From Rhizobium sophorae (lineage in GTDB: Bacteria; Pseudomonadota; Alphaproteobacteria; Rhizobiales; Rhizobiaceae), in contig NZ_JABFCN010000064.1 of assembly GCF_013087515.1 (NCBI RefSeq), positions 1 to 43,252 of the forward strand: a DNA stretch of 43,252 nt, in the 5' to 3' direction. A program made the translations under genes and the position numbers. Below, in pieces: positions 14,181 through 23,255 of this stretch (position 1 is its first letter; every line of letters starts with the position of its first letter). The notes below the pieces were generated by a model. It was not told the origin of the DNA and did not search any database. It worked only from the letters and a program-made list of their open reading frames with translations.

Positions 14181-14908
14181 CCCAGATGAGGAGTGATGAG
14201 GTTCAGGTGTACTGCATGGGCTATGGCGGCCGACAATGTGGGGCAACCCAGCTTATAGCGTGCCGATTTCAGGTAGCCGCGCGTCGTATGCTCGGATAAT
14301 CCCAGAATCTTGCCAATGTCCTTGCTATCTTTACCGCGCGAGGCCCAATGAAGGCACTCGATTTCCCGTGATCCTAGCGCAGGCACGGGATCATTCTCTC
14401 CGTGGAGTTCGAACACTGCTTTGCGGTGCAGAAGGAATCCGAGCTCAAGCCACTCCGGTAAAAATTGGCGCTCGATGAACGCCCACTCATCATCGCTCTT
14501 CTGGGAGTTGATCGAAAGGAGCGAACGACGCGATTTGTCAACAATCGGGATAGAGACCCCGTTGCTCCCGATTCCGTGCAGCTCGGCATCGACCATGAAC
14601 TCCTGCGCGGTCTCGGCAATATCAATCTCGCGCCAATCGAAAGGCAGCTGTCGAGAAAAACCCTCTCGAATGATTGGATCGACGTTTATGTAGTCGTTAA
14701 GCAGATAGCGCGAAACCCAGCTATCGGGATAGGTGGTTCGTACAAATGGCGCGTCAACGCTATCGACGATTGTCCTCGCAAGATGGAATGTGACGAAATC
14801 AATGGGATAGTGCGATTGGAATTCATCCAAAGCGGACGCCACTGTCGCCGCATTTTTCATCGCGCTGAAAGCGTTGGGATAGGTTGGCGAATGCTCGTTT
14901 TCCTGCAT
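14168..14908 (-). CDS. bisR: BisR-like LuxR-family regulator
   Basis: I chose the ATG at 14908 (MQENEHSPTYPN) because GGAAAG sits 5-10 nt upstream; the longer frame lacks a ribosome site. The 246-residue protein has the AHL-binding landmarks Trp64, Tyr68, Asp77-Pro78 and Trp92 (TYPDSWVSRYLLNDYINVDPII, LPFDWREI). This region resembles CinR/BisR more than TraR. The C-terminal GerE helix-turn-helix is LGSREIECLHWASRGKDSKDI with an R-G-Y-L-K recognition helix. In pRL1JI, bisR lies between trbI and traR, responds to the long-chain signal 3-OH-C14:1-HSL and activates traR. The location is the same here. No second LuxI is in the window. The name is by similarity and position. Confidence 0.75.
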   Translation of the reverse strand: MQENEHSPTYPNAFSAMKNAATVASALDEFQSHYPIDFVTFHLARTIVDSVDAPFVRTTYPDSWVSRYLLNDYINVDPIIREGFSRQLPFDWREIDIAETAQEFMVDAELHGIGSNGVSIPIVDKSRRSLLSINSQKSDDEWAFIERQFLPEWLELGFLLHRKAVFELHGENDPVPALGSREIECLHWASRGKDSKDIGKILGLSEHTTRGYLKSARYKLGCPTLSAAIAHAVHLNLITPHLGTPT

Positions 14909-15078
14909 GCTTCTTTCCGTAACAGTCATTATCGTTTGCGGGTTAGTGACCCCAGAATCGCCGAGCCAGTCGCTAAATGCAACCCCTAAGGGCGGAAAAA
15001 GCCCATATACTGTGGAAGCCGCTATCGTCGCGAGTATTTTTGGAGCATGTGCAGTGATAAGAGAATTCATCACAGTTG

Positions 15079-16374
15079 CTACCGTCGATAAGCTTGCGGA
15101 AAAATAATATCCTGATCGACGAGCACGTTGAATTTGTAGCCCGGGCGGATTTGGATCGTCGGCTGGACATTGAGGTTCTTCGAGATCGTCTGCTCCGCGA
15201 CGCGCCCGAAGCTTTCCGCGAAATTCCGCCTAGCCGCATCGGACGCCGTGTCCTGCGTCGCAATCGTCGAACTCTCCGGCATCGACATGTCGATCCCAGT
15301 TCCGATCAACGCGACGAGTGCTGCCGAGCTCCAGGTGCGCCAGAGATGCCGATCGACCTTGTCCTTGAAGCCGCCATATCCCTCGGCGTCCGTGCCGGCC
15401 ATGCCGCCGATCTGCAGGGTCGATCCATTAGGAAAGATCAGGTCGGTCCAGACCACGAGGACACGCTCCTGGCCGAACGAGACTTTGGAATCGTAACGGC
15501 CAAAGAGCTTGGCACCCTGCGGGATCAGGAGCCGATAGCCGGTGGCGCTGTCATAGACGTTCTGGCTGACCTGCGCGCTGATGCGCCCCGGCAGGTCGGA
15601 GTTGAGGCCGGTGATCAAGGTGGCGGGAATGACTGAGCCACGCTTCAGCTCATACGGCGACATCTGCGGCACGACCTGGTTCGGCAGGTAGCCGAGATCC
15701 TTGATGTCCTGATTGAAAAAGTCCTCCTTCGACGTCTGCCCGTTCTGATCGACGTTCTGTCCCATCAGGCCGGATTTCATGGCGGCGGCATAAAGGTCTG
15801 ACGCGCTGTTTGCTGCGATATTTGTCGGCTGACGGCCGGTGTCGTTGGTGGAGTTTGCGGCCTTCTCGACGTCGGAGATGTCTACCTGCAACGGCGATTC
15901 GAGCGCCGTCGCGCGAGCCTGGAGACGTGCCATCCGTTGGCGCTGGGCCTCGCGCATATATTGTTCATCCTCCTCCCGTTTCAGGCGAGCCTTCCACTCT
16001 TCCTCTGACTCGAGCCTTTGGCGACGGTCTTGTCTCTCCTCAGGTCGGCGCTCGACGACCGGTTCCTGCGTCTCCTTTTTTTCCACCACGACGGGTGTCG
16101 GCTGAAACACCTCCTGCTTTTCTGGTTCACCGATAATGCCATCCGTGACACCCCGCTTGAGTTGGTCCCCGAAAGTCGTCGCCGGTGTGTTGGAAGCACC
16201 CTCGATGTCGCCACGATTGAAGGAGAGCCCCCGCAGCGATAGACCAATCACGACGACGCCGATGAATAGCACGATGACGATGATGGCGACGATGATCGGC
16301 AGGCGGTTGAGCCGGCGCATGCCATTCTGATCGTCGGCTTGGCTGGGCGTGCCAAGCTGGAGCGACTGGACCAT
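15079..16374 (-). CDS. trbI: TrbI, VirB10-like channel protein
   Basis: Spans inner and outer membranes as the energy-sensing scaffold of the type IV secretion core. The start at 16374 (MVQSLQLGTPSQ) follows GGAGA, and the product has 431 residues. A single membrane helix (about residues 24-45, IIVAIIVIVLFIGVVVIG) is followed by a charged, disordered periplasmic arm. The conserved C-terminal VirB10 beta-barrel follows (ELKRGSVIPATLITGLNSDL, YRLLIPQGAKLFGRYDSKV, INVLVDQDI-type end reading FNVLVDQDIIFP). It is the last gene of the trb operon. Confidence 0.96.
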   Translation of the reverse strand: MVQSLQLGTPSQADDQNGMRRLNRLPIIVAIIVIVLFIGVVVIGLSLRGLSFNRGDIEGASNTPATTFGDQLKRGVTDGIIGEPEKQEVFQPTPVVVEKKETQEPVVERRPEERQDRRQRLESEEEWKARLKREEDEQYMREAQRQRMARLQARATALESPLQVDISDVEKAANSTNDTGRQPTNIAANSASDLYAAAMKSGLMGQNVDQNGQTSKEDFFNQDIKDLGYLPNQVVPQMSPYELKRGSVIPATLITGLNSDLPGRISAQVSQNVYDSATGYRLLIPQGAKLFGRYDSKVSFGQERVLVVWTDLIFPNGSTLQIGGMAGTDAEGYGGFKDKVDRHLWRTWSSAALVALIGTGIDMSMPESSTIATQDTASDAARRNFAESFGRVAEQTISKNLNVQPTIQIRPGYKFNVLVDQDIIFPQAYRR

Positions 16375-16385
16375 GTTTGTCTCCG

Positions 16386-16826
16386 TCAATTGCGCTGCAT
16401 GATCGAAAGCGGACTGGCCGGCGTGGCGCCGGCCTCTGTCGGCGTATAGGCGCGGCCAAGAGCGATGGAAGGCGTCGAGAGCCGCACCAGCACCTGCCCG
16501 TCGAAGCCCTCGATTGCATAATCAAGTTCGACCGGCTTGACGTCTTTGGCCGTTTTGCCGTCGGTGGCGACTGTATAGCCCCACCCTTTCAGGGCCGCCT
16601 CAAGGGCGGTCGCGAATTCAGACGTATCCTTTTCCATTTTGATCGTGTTCGTAGCACCGGCCGGGCCGATCTGTTCAGCCAGGCGACTTGCCATGTCGCC
16701 GGCGATGGCGCTTGCAGCCGGTCCGGTGACGGCCACAGGCGTGGAACTGGTGGTCAGTGCGTCGCCCGCCGTTTGGCAGCCGGAGAGCAGCGCGACCGCG
16801 ATGAAAAACGCGAGAAGCCTCCGCAT
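16386..16826 (-). CDS. trbH: TrbH, outer-membrane lipoprotein of the trb system
   Basis: A 146-residue lipoprotein from ATG 16826, 2 nt after trbG. The signal peptide MRRLLAFFIAVALLSGC ends in a lipobox (LSGC, Cys17). The mature part has a Gly/Ala/Ser linker and then a small alpha/beta domain (EFATALEAALKGWGYTVATDG). In this family TrbH assists the outer-membrane pore and is the functional counterpart of VirB7. It lies 11 nt before trbI. Confidence 0.92.
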   Translation of the reverse strand: MRRLLAFFIAVALLSGCQTAGDALTTSSTPVAVTGPAASAIAGDMASRLAEQIGPAGATNTIKMEKDTSEFATALEAALKGWGYTVATDGKTAKDVKPVELDYAIEGFDGQVLVRLSTPSIALGRAYTPTEAGATPASPLSIMQRN

Positions 16827-16828
16827 GG

Positions 16829-17641
16829 TCAGCCTCCCCTCCGGATCCTGATCTTCTGTTGCCGCCAACCGACGCCGGAAACGAGGATCGCCTTGTCGAT
16901 CGCATAGTCGACGGTCATCACGTCGTTCTTCATCCGATAATTGACGATGCGATTTTGACCGCCGGAGACGACGAAGAGCACCGGCGCGTCCTCGCCGGAG
17001 ATCGATTTCGGGAACTGGATGTAGGTCTTCACCCCGTCCGAATAGACCCGTTTCGGTTTCCAAGAAGCACTGCCGCTGATCGAATAGGAAAAATTCAGCT
17101 TGTCCGGCGCGGCGCCCGGAATGCCACCGGTTTCGAGACGGGCGTTGATGTCGGCGAGCTTGGTCGACACGTCTTCCGGATATTCGAACCCAACGCGCGC
17201 CATGTACTGGCTGGGGTGGGACTTGAGCTGGATATGATAGGTGCGCCGCGATGTCGTCACGACCATCGAGGTAACGAGCCCAGGTTCGGAGGGTTTGACG
17301 ATCAGGTGGATGGCCTGCCCGCCTGTCGCTCCCGACGTCGCAGGCTCTACCTTCCAGCGCACGGTGTCGCCGACGAGGACGTCGCGGACGATCTCGCCAC
17401 CCTGAAGTTCGATGTCGCAGACCTGCAGCGGCGAGCAGACGACGGACGGCTGGGTCTCGCCGAACAGAAAGATCACCTTGCCGTCCGGACCTGTCGTAAC
17501 CAGTCCCGGCGTGCCACGCCACTTTCTGGAAAGATTTGTTCCCCTGACCTCATTCGTCGTCATGCTTTGCGCCTGCGCGCCCGCCGCAAGCAAGAGTCCG
17601 GCCATGCAGCCGGCGGCTGCGATCAATCCCGTTTTTTTCAT
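16829..17641 (-). CDS. trbG: TrbG, VirB9-like outer-membrane complex protein
   Basis: A 270-residue secreted protein. The signal peptide MKKTGLIAAAGCMAGLLLAAGAQA-type sequence ends near residue 24. The mature domain shows the VirB9/CagX features: VIFLFGETQPSVVCSPLQVCDIELQGGE near the N-terminus, then TYHIQLKSHPSQYMARVGFEYP, and the C-terminal RPKRVYSDGVKTYIQFP-like segment (here WKPKRVYSDGVKTYIQFP). It forms the outer-membrane core complex with TrbH and TrbI, which are encoded next to it. Confidence 0.96.
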   Translation of the reverse strand: MKKTGLIAAAGCMAGLLLAAGAQAQSMTTNEVRGTNLSRKWRGTPGLVTTGPDGKVIFLFGETQPSVVCSPLQVCDIELQGGEIVRDVLVGDTVRWKVEPATSGATGGQAIHLIVKPSEPGLVTSMVVTTSRRTYHIQLKSHPSQYMARVGFEYPEDVSTKLADINARLETGGIPGAAPDKLNFSYSISGSASWKPKRVYSDGVKTYIQFPKSISGEDAPVLFVVSGGQNRIVNYRMKNDVMTVDYAIDKAILVSGVGWRQQKIRIRRGG

Positions 17642-17658
17642 TGAAAGAATCCCTGCCC

Positions 17659-18321
17659 TTAAAGCTGTCCCGTCCAGTCAAAATCCCGGACGTAGAGGCC
17701 GATCGGATTGAGGCGAATCGTCGCCTCATCCTGTGGCGCGGTGAGCGTCACCGTTGCGATCCCGCGGAAACGGCGTGTGCCGGTTTCCTTGCCCTTGCGG
17801 TCCCGCTCGTATTCCGTCCAGTCGATCTGATAGGTCTGGTTCGAGAGCGCGACGATGTTGTTGACCTCGATGGCAACGGTCGAGGACTTCGCCTTCTCGA
17901 ATGGAGAATTGCCTCGAAACCAGGCGTTGACCTTCTCGGTTGACGGGTCGGAGGTGCGAAGAAGGGCGTAGGTGCGGTCGATATATTGCTTCTGCACCAC
18001 CGCATCCGGCGTGATCGAGCGAAAGCTTGTGACGAAGTTGCCGAGTGTGGCGCGCACCACGCGGACATCGGCATACTCGATCTGCTCGGGAAAGCCTGCC
18101 GTGACTGCGGCTCCGAGCTTGTCGACCTCGACGATGTAAGGCACGAGCCTCACTTGCGTGCTCAGATACATCGCGTAGCTGAAGCCGATGACGGCCATGA
18201 CCAGGCCGAGGACACCGACAATGCGCCATGCGGCTGCGGCCTTCACATAGGAGCCATAACGTTCGCTCCATTCCTGGCGGGCGGCAAGATACGGGTTTTC
18301 CGGGGCGCGGTTCGCTGCCAT
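17659..18321 (-). CDS. trbF: TrbF, VirB8-like inner-membrane protein
   Basis: A 220-residue bitopic protein of the VirB8 family, needed to assemble the secretion channel. A cytoplasmic N-terminus (NPYLAARQEWSERYGSYVKAA) leads to one membrane helix (about residues 34-54, VGVLGLVMAVIGFSYAMYL). A periplasmic domain with the conserved VirB8 alpha/beta pattern follows (RVVRATLGNFVTSFRSITPDA, TYQIDWTEYERDRKG). It lies 20 nt after trbL and 17 nt before trbG. Confidence 0.96.
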   Translation of the reverse strand: MAANRAPENPYLAARQEWSERYGSYVKAAAAWRIVGVLGLVMAVIGFSYAMYLSTQVRLVPYIVEVDKLGAAVTAGFPEQIEYADVRVVRATLGNFVTSFRSITPDAVVQKQYIDRTYALLRTSDPSTEKVNAWFRGNSPFEKAKSSTVAIEVNNIVALSNQTYQIDWTEYERDRKGKETGTRRFRGIATVTLTAPQDEATIRLNPIGLYVRDFDWTGQL

Positions 18322-18341
18322 TTATTCTTCCCTTGTCTCGA

Positions 18342-19523
18342 TTACGGTTTGTCGTTGCGTTCGGGAGGAGGTTTCGGTCCGCTATGACCGCCGCGCTGTT
18401 GATCGAGCTTGGCGTTGGCCAGTCCGAGAATGGACCCCGCATAGGCGCCGGGCGAACCGATCGCCTTTTCCTTCGCGGCCGATCCGGCTGCTTGCGCGCC
18501 GGAACCGAAGCCTGCACCTATCCCCCGTAGAGCGGCACCAGCGACGGATGAACCGCCAGCTCGTGCGGCTTGAGCGGCCGCAAAGCCCGCGCCGGCAGCG
18601 CCGGCAGCGAGGAAGCCAGCGCCCGCGGCGAAAGAGGCCGCCTGCCCGCCGTGGCGGATCGCTTCCATTCCTCCGGAAACCGATGCGCCCTGGACAACGC
18701 CTTGAATGATGTTCGGGACATACATGGCGATAATGAAGACCACGACGGAAATACCGGCGATGGCCAAGGTGGTGACGAACTGATCTGACGAGGCAGTCGG
18801 AGCTTGAGCGAGGCCGAGCAGCACGTTCGATCCGATCTTGGCGATCATCACCAAGGCCATGAGCTTCATGCCGACGCCGAAGGCATAGACGAGGTAGCGA
18901 ACAGCAAAGTCTTTCGTGAAGGAAGAGCCGCCCAGTCCGAGCATGATCATGCCGGCGAGCAAGCCGACATACATTTCGACCATGACCGACACGAAAATAG
19001 CCGCAACCAGCGAGAAGCAGATGACAACGATGCCCATGGCGAGAACGGCGGCAATCGCGAGCGCATTGTCTTCGAACACCCCGAACTGTGCTTGTTGCGA
19101 CATTTGGGAGGCGACGCGGATGCCTGCATCGAACACTTCAGCGGGCGAAGCTGAACCCCCGCCGGCGCCAATCTGGAAAAGGCTGTCGACTACTGCTCGC
19201 GCAAAGGTCGGACCTTGGGTCAGAACGAATGCGAAGAACCCGATGAACATGATCCGCCGCACCAGTTCGGCGAACCAGCTGTCCAGTGAAGCTGACTGTA
19301 TCGCCAACCAGACGGCGGCAATGCCGATCTCGATCGTTGCGAGAATCCAGAATAGGGATTTCGCCGCCTCCATGATGGTGGTCTCCCACCCCTTCGCAGC
19401 GGACGAGACCTGGTTTTCCAGTTCCGTGAGGACCTGTCCCTCCTGCGCAAATGCGGGAACTGCATAGGCGAGGAAGAAGAGGCCTGTAATCAGGAACGAA
19501 CGCGCAACAGTTACCTTCACCAT
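18342..19523 (-). CDS. trbL: TrbL, VirB6-like polytopic channel protein
   Basis: A 393-residue inner-membrane protein with a signal-like N-terminal helix (to about residue 26). Five or six membrane helices follow between residues 55 and 275 (IMFIGFFAFVL, ALAIAAVLAMGIVVICFSLVAAIFV, VVVFIIAMYVPNIIQGVVQG). A Gly/Ala-rich C-terminal segment ends in a charged tail. TrbL is the VirB6 equivalent, part of the inner-membrane pore. Its ATG overlaps the trbK stop by 7 nt (ATGGTGA), the same junction as between trbJ and trbK. Confidence 0.95.
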   Translation of the reverse strand: MVKVTVARSFLITGLFFLAYAVPAFAQEGQVLTELENQVSSAAKGWETTIMEAAKSLFWILATIEIGIAAVWLAIQSASLDSWFAELVRRIMFIGFFAFVLTQGPTFARAVVDSLFQIGAGGGSASPAEVFDAGIRVASQMSQQAQFGVFEDNALAIAAVLAMGIVVICFSLVAAIFVSVMVEMYVGLLAGMIMLGLGGSSFTKDFAVRYLVYAFGVGMKLMALVMIAKIGSNVLLGLAQAPTASSDQFVTTLAIAGISVVVFIIAMYVPNIIQGVVQGASVSGGMEAIRHGGQAASFAAGAGFLAAGAAGAGFAAAQAARAGGSSVAGAALRGIGAGFGSGAQAAGSAAKEKAIGSPGAYAGSILGLANAKLDQQRGGHSGPKPPPERNDKP

Positions 19524-19720
19524 CTCGGGCGCATCTCCTGGCCTTCCTTGATCGGCGGCAGTTCCTTGTCGGAGCCGAAGAATTTTTCCCGGACGGCGCG
19601 CTGCTCCTCGGTTAGCGCAGTTATTCCTGTGTTTCGCGAATTGAGGATTAGCACAGTCGCTGCAGACGATGCAGCGGCGGCAGCCACCAGCAAGGCAATC
19701 AGGACGGGGCGGCTCACCAT
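19517..19720 (-). CDS. trbK: TrbK, small membrane protein (entry-exclusion family)
   Basis: A 67-residue protein with one N-terminal membrane helix (PVLIALLVAAAAASSAATVLI) and a short periplasmic tail. In RP4 and Ti plasmids TrbK blocks entry of related plasmids and is not needed for transfer. This copy has no cysteine, so it is not lipid-modified like RP4 TrbK. Its C-terminal tail (VREKFFGSDKELPPIKEGQEMRPRW) closely resembles the end of TrbJ. It overlaps both neighbours by 7 nt. Confidence 0.85.
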   Translation of the reverse strand: MVSRPVLIALLVAAAAASSAATVLILNSRNTGITALTEEQRAVREKFFGSDKELPPIKEGQEMRPRW

Positions 19721-20517
19721 CGCGGTTCCATTTTCTGGCCTTCCGGAACGCTCTTGACCTCCGCGTTGAAGAACTTTTCCCGCCGCGCCTGCGCCAGGTC
19801 CTTGTCGGTCTGTTCCGTCTGAAGCCAGGTTCCCATCATTGTCATCTGTTGGGAGACGAGACCGCGAAGCTTCTGCATTTGCGCGACTTGCTGGGCGGCG
19901 ATCTCGTGGCCGACCTGCAAGGCCTTCATCTGCCCGTCAGCCGTTTCGGACATCGACCTCAACGACGACATCGAATCTTCCTCGCTATCGAACTGGTCGG
20001 CCGTGAGGCTCGCCGCTTTCAGCGAGCTGGCGATTGTGTCGCGGTTGGTGTTCGACCAGGACTGGTAGGTCGAGGAGAACGTTGCGTTGTCCGGCAAATT
20101 CGTCTTGAGATCGGCATAACTCTGAAAGCGCTGCTGAAGAACGTCGTCCGCATTCCCCATCGAAAAGGCGATGCCCTGTCCCTGGTCGACGATACTGCGC
20201 AGCTGGTTGAGATCGCTTTCGACCTGACCCCAGACATGGTGAGGAAGCTGCGCAGTGTTTTGCAGCATGTTCTCGTAGATCTTCAGCTGGTTCTGGATCT
20301 GCTCTGCAAGCTGGCTGATCTGGGTCAGTTGATTGTCGACCTGGATGCCGGAGCTTTTCATGAGATCCACGAGCTGCGCATTGTTGGCGAGCTGCGTCCA
20401 TTCGGTCGCAGCGCCGGTGGCTGTACCGGCTTGCACTGAGCCTGCAGCTCCGATCACGAGAGCGGCGGCCGCCAAGCGGGCAAGCCATCTATTCGTACTT
20501 GAGTAGCGATGCGGCAT
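19714..20517 (-). CDS. trbJ: TrbJ, VirB5-like secreted pilus-associated protein
   Basis: The start at 20517 (MPHRYSSTNRWLARLAAAALVIGA) follows GAGAGGAG, and the product has 267 residues. A signal peptide ends near residue 31 (GSVQA). The mature protein is almost fully helical with long coiled coils (LTQISQLAEQIQNQLKIYENMLQN), as in VirB5-type minor pilins. In Ti-like systems trbJ and trbK together contribute to entry exclusion and mating. The gene overlaps trbE by 29 nt and trbK by 7 nt. The C-terminal tail RREKFFNAEVKSVPEGQKMEP shares its pattern with TrbK. Confidence 0.94.
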   Translation of the reverse strand: MPHRYSSTNRWLARLAAAALVIGAAGSVQAGTATGAATEWTQLANNAQLVDLMKSSGIQVDNQLTQISQLAEQIQNQLKIYENMLQNTAQLPHHVWGQVESDLNQLRSIVDQGQGIAFSMGNADDVLQQRFQSYADLKTNLPDNATFSSTYQSWSNTNRDTIASSLKAASLTADQFDSEEDSMSSLRSMSETADGQMKALQVGHEIAAQQVAQMQKLRGLVSQQMTMMGTWLQTEQTDKDLAQARREKFFNAEVKSVPEGQKMEPRW

Positions 20518-22945
20518 CGTGAACTCCTCTCGTTTCAAGCCAGTGGATCGGCCAGTCGCGGCCATGTTCGGATTTCAGCGCGCGGATGCGTTTGAGGTCC
20601 TCTTTGCCCGACGCGCCGACGAAGCTCAGGGCGACTGGCCCAAGCGACATGTCGAAGAGCCGCCGGCCTTCTGGCGTGGCGACGTAGTATTCGCGCTTCG
20701 GCATGGCGGTAGCGACGATCTCGATCTGTCGCTCGTTGAAGCCGATGCTCTCGTAGAATTCTCGCGTGCCCGACTCACGGGCGGCGCCATTCGGAAGGCA
20801 AATCTTGGTCGGGCAGGATTCCTTCAGCACGTCGATAATCCCGGACCGTTCGGCATCGGAGATCGATTGGGTCGCAAGAACGACAGCGCAATTCGCCTTG
20901 CGCAGCACCTTCAGCCACTCGCGAATCTTGTCGCGGAATACAGGATGGCCGAGCATCAGCCACGCCTCGTCGAGCACGATCAGACTGGGGGACCCATCCA
21001 AACGCTTCTCAATTCGACGGAACAGGTAGGTCAGCACTGGCACGAGATTTCGCTCACCCATGTTCATCAGTTGTTCGGTCTCGAAGGTCTGGAAGGCGCC
21101 GAGCGTGAGGCCGTCCTCTTCCCCATCGAGAAGCTGGCCCATTGGACCATCGACGGTGTAGTGATGCAGTGCGTCCTTGATCTCGCGCAGCTGCACGCCG
21201 CTGACGAAATCAGACAGCGACCGACCGGATGCGCTCGCCATCAGGCCGATCTGCCGAGAGATGGCGTTACGATGATCGGGGGTGATGGTGACACCCTGCA
21301 GGCCGACCAGCATCTCGATCCATTCTGTCGCCCACGCCCGGTCGGCGTCACTTTTGAGTTCGGACAAGGGGCAAAAGGCCAACGCCCTTTCTCCCTCCGC
21401 ACTGTCACCACCGATCTCATAGAGATCGCCGCCGGCTGCATGCGTCAGGGGCAGAAGTGAACTGCCTTTGTCAAAGGCGAAGATCTGCGCATTTTCGTAC
21501 CGGCGAAACTGTGCCGCGATCAGGGCGAGCAAAGTAGACTTGCCTGAACCGGTCGGCCCGAAGATCAGCGTGTGGCCGACATCATCGACGTGCAGGTTCA
21601 GACGGAACGCTGTCGAGCCGCTCGCGACCTGCATCAAGGGCGGGGAATTCGGTGGGTAAAAGGGGCATGGGGAGACCGGATTTCCGGACCAGACGGAGTT
21701 CAGCGGAATCAAGTCGGCGAGATTGCTGGTGTTGATCAGCGGCTCACGGATGTTGCAATACCAGTTGCCTGGCAAGCTACCGAGATAGGCGTCAGTGGCG
21801 TTGAGCGTTTCGATCCGCGCCCCGAAACCTTCCGCCTGGATCAGCCGGCGGATCGCTTCGGCCTTCTCCTGGAGTGCTTCGCGATCGCTGTCGAACAGCA
21901 CGACGACCGGTGTGTAATAGCCATAGGCAACCAGCTGCGATGAGGCCTGCGCGATGGCGTCCTCAGTCTCGGCCACCATGGTCATGGCGTCCTGGTCGAC
22001 GGATCGACTTTGTGTCTGGAATATCTGGTCGAAGAACGGCCGAACTTTCTGTTGCCATTTCTTGCGTGTGCGTTCGAGCTTCTGTCGGGCCTCCTCGGCA
22101 TCGAGAAAGATGAAGCGCGATGACCATCGGTAGGTCAGCGGCATCAGGTCTAGGCTGTTCAGAATGCCCGGCCAGCTTTCGGCCGGCAGACCATCGATCG
22201 CAACGACGCCGAGGAAACGGTTTTCGACTTTTGGCGTCAGCCCGTGTTCGAGCTCTGCGGTGGCGATCCAGTCGAGATACATGGGAACATCGGGAAGCCG
22301 GATTGGATGGCTTTCCCCGGTGGTGCAGAATCGGGCGAACTGGAGGAGCTCGTCATATCGGGCAATCCTCTCCCCTCCCCTTTCGACCGTTTCGCGGGTT
22401 TCCATTCGTCGGATCGAAAGTGTGTTGGCAAAATACTGCTCAAGCTCTCGCACCGCGTTCTTGAACACGAAGAGCACAGTGTCCGCGTAGGATTTCTTCC
22501 GGCTTTCCTCATCCGAGTAGATGTATTTGCTGAGAGCAGTCTTCCTGGACTCGAGCGGCCGGTAGGTAAGGATCAGCGCATGCTTGCTCTCGAAATGCCC
22601 CTGCTCGCGTGCGAAATGCGCCCGGCGCTCGACATCGATCGCACGGGTCACCGGGTCAGGGAAATGGCAACGGTCTTCCGAGGGATAGTCGACCGTCGGA
22701 ATGCGGATGGCCTCGACCTGGATCATCCAGCCACTTCCAAGCCGTGACAGAACGGCATTGATCTGCCTCGACAGCTCGTTGCGCTCGAGGTCGGTCGCGC
22801 TTTCGGAGTCCGGGCCAGCGAAATACCAGCCGGCCATCAGGCTTCCGTCCTTCAACAGGAGGACACCATTGTCGACGAGGCCGGCGTAGGGAACGAGATC
22901 GGCAAAGGATGGGCCGGTCACCCGGAAGCGTTTGAGAGCTACCAT
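20489..22945 (-). CDS. trbE: TrbE, VirB4-type ATPase
   Basis: An 818-residue ATPase that drives pilus assembly and substrate transfer at the inner membrane. The N-terminal VirB4 domain (SLMAGWYFAGPDSESAT onward) precedes the P-loop ATPase. Walker A is GPTGSGKST with Lys469, and Walker B is LIVLDEAWLMLG, with LATQSISDAERS downstream as in other VirB4 proteins. The length is standard for the TrbE family. The start follows trbD by 10 nt. No frame disruption is visible. Confidence 0.97.
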   Translation of the reverse strand: MVALKRFRVTGPSFADLVPYAGLVDNGVLLLKDGSLMAGWYFAGPDSESATDLERNELSRQINAVLSRLGSGWMIQVEAIRIPTVDYPSEDRCHFPDPVTRAIDVERRAHFAREQGHFESKHALILTYRPLESRKTALSKYIYSDEESRKKSYADTVLFVFKNAVRELEQYFANTLSIRRMETRETVERGGERIARYDELLQFARFCTTGESHPIRLPDVPMYLDWIATAELEHGLTPKVENRFLGVVAIDGLPAESWPGILNSLDLMPLTYRWSSRFIFLDAEEARQKLERTRKKWQQKVRPFFDQIFQTQSRSVDQDAMTMVAETEDAIAQASSQLVAYGYYTPVVVLFDSDREALQEKAEAIRRLIQAEGFGARIETLNATDAYLGSLPGNWYCNIREPLINTSNLADLIPLNSVWSGNPVSPCPFYPPNSPPLMQVASGSTAFRLNLHVDDVGHTLIFGPTGSGKSTLLALIAAQFRRYENAQIFAFDKGSSLLPLTHAAGGDLYEIGGDSAEGERALAFCPLSELKSDADRAWATEWIEMLVGLQGVTITPDHRNAISRQIGLMASASGRSLSDFVSGVQLREIKDALHHYTVDGPMGQLLDGEEDGLTLGAFQTFETEQLMNMGERNLVPVLTYLFRRIEKRLDGSPSLIVLDEAWLMLGHPVFRDKIREWLKVLRKANCAVVLATQSISDAERSGIIDVLKESCPTKICLPNGAARESGTREFYESIGFNERQIEIVATAMPKREYYVATPEGRRLFDMSLGPVALSFVGASGKEDLKRIRALKSEHGRDWPIHWLETRGVHDAASLLKYE

Positions 22946-22955
22946 GGCCGCCTCC

Positions 22956-23255
22956 TCAATACCGCCGCCACGGCGAAGTGGTCGCCTTGTAGTAGGGCTT
23001 GTAGGAAATGTGCCTGATATAGACTTGCCGCGTCAGCGGGTCGGACTTCGCCATCATTCTGAGCAGCCCGACGATCACGACCCATACAGCGACGCCGAAG
23101 AGCGCCGAATAAACAGTGAGGACGACGAAGATCAGGATCACCGCTGCAAGACCCGTGATCAGCACCAACTCCCGGTCGGCGCCCATCAGTAGGTTCGGGC
23201 GCGAAAGCGCGCGGTGGATTCGGTTGCGCCGCAGGCCGGAAAGGGACTCAACCAT
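22956..23255 (-). CDS. trbD: TrbD, VirB3-like membrane protein
   Basis: A 99-residue inner-membrane protein, VirB3-like. The ATG at 23255 (MVESLSGLRRNRIHRALSRPNLLMGADREL) overlaps trbC by 8 nt, and homologues are of the same length. One or two adjoining membrane helices span about residues 31-66 (LVLITGLAAVILIFVVLTVYSALFGVAVWVVIVGLL). It works next to the TrbE ATPase, and some related systems fuse the two. Confidence 0.95.
   Translation of the reverse strand: MVESLSGLRRNRIHRALSRPNLLMGADRELVLITGLAAVILIFVVLTVYSALFGVAVWVVIVGLLRMMAKSDPLTRQVYIRHISYKPYYKATTSPWRRY

Noticed and set aside
14929..15073. Longer start for the BisR-like gene (301 aa)
   Set aside because: The extra 55 residues are hydrophobic and unlike LuxR proteins, and only the ATG at 14908 has a proper ribosome site.
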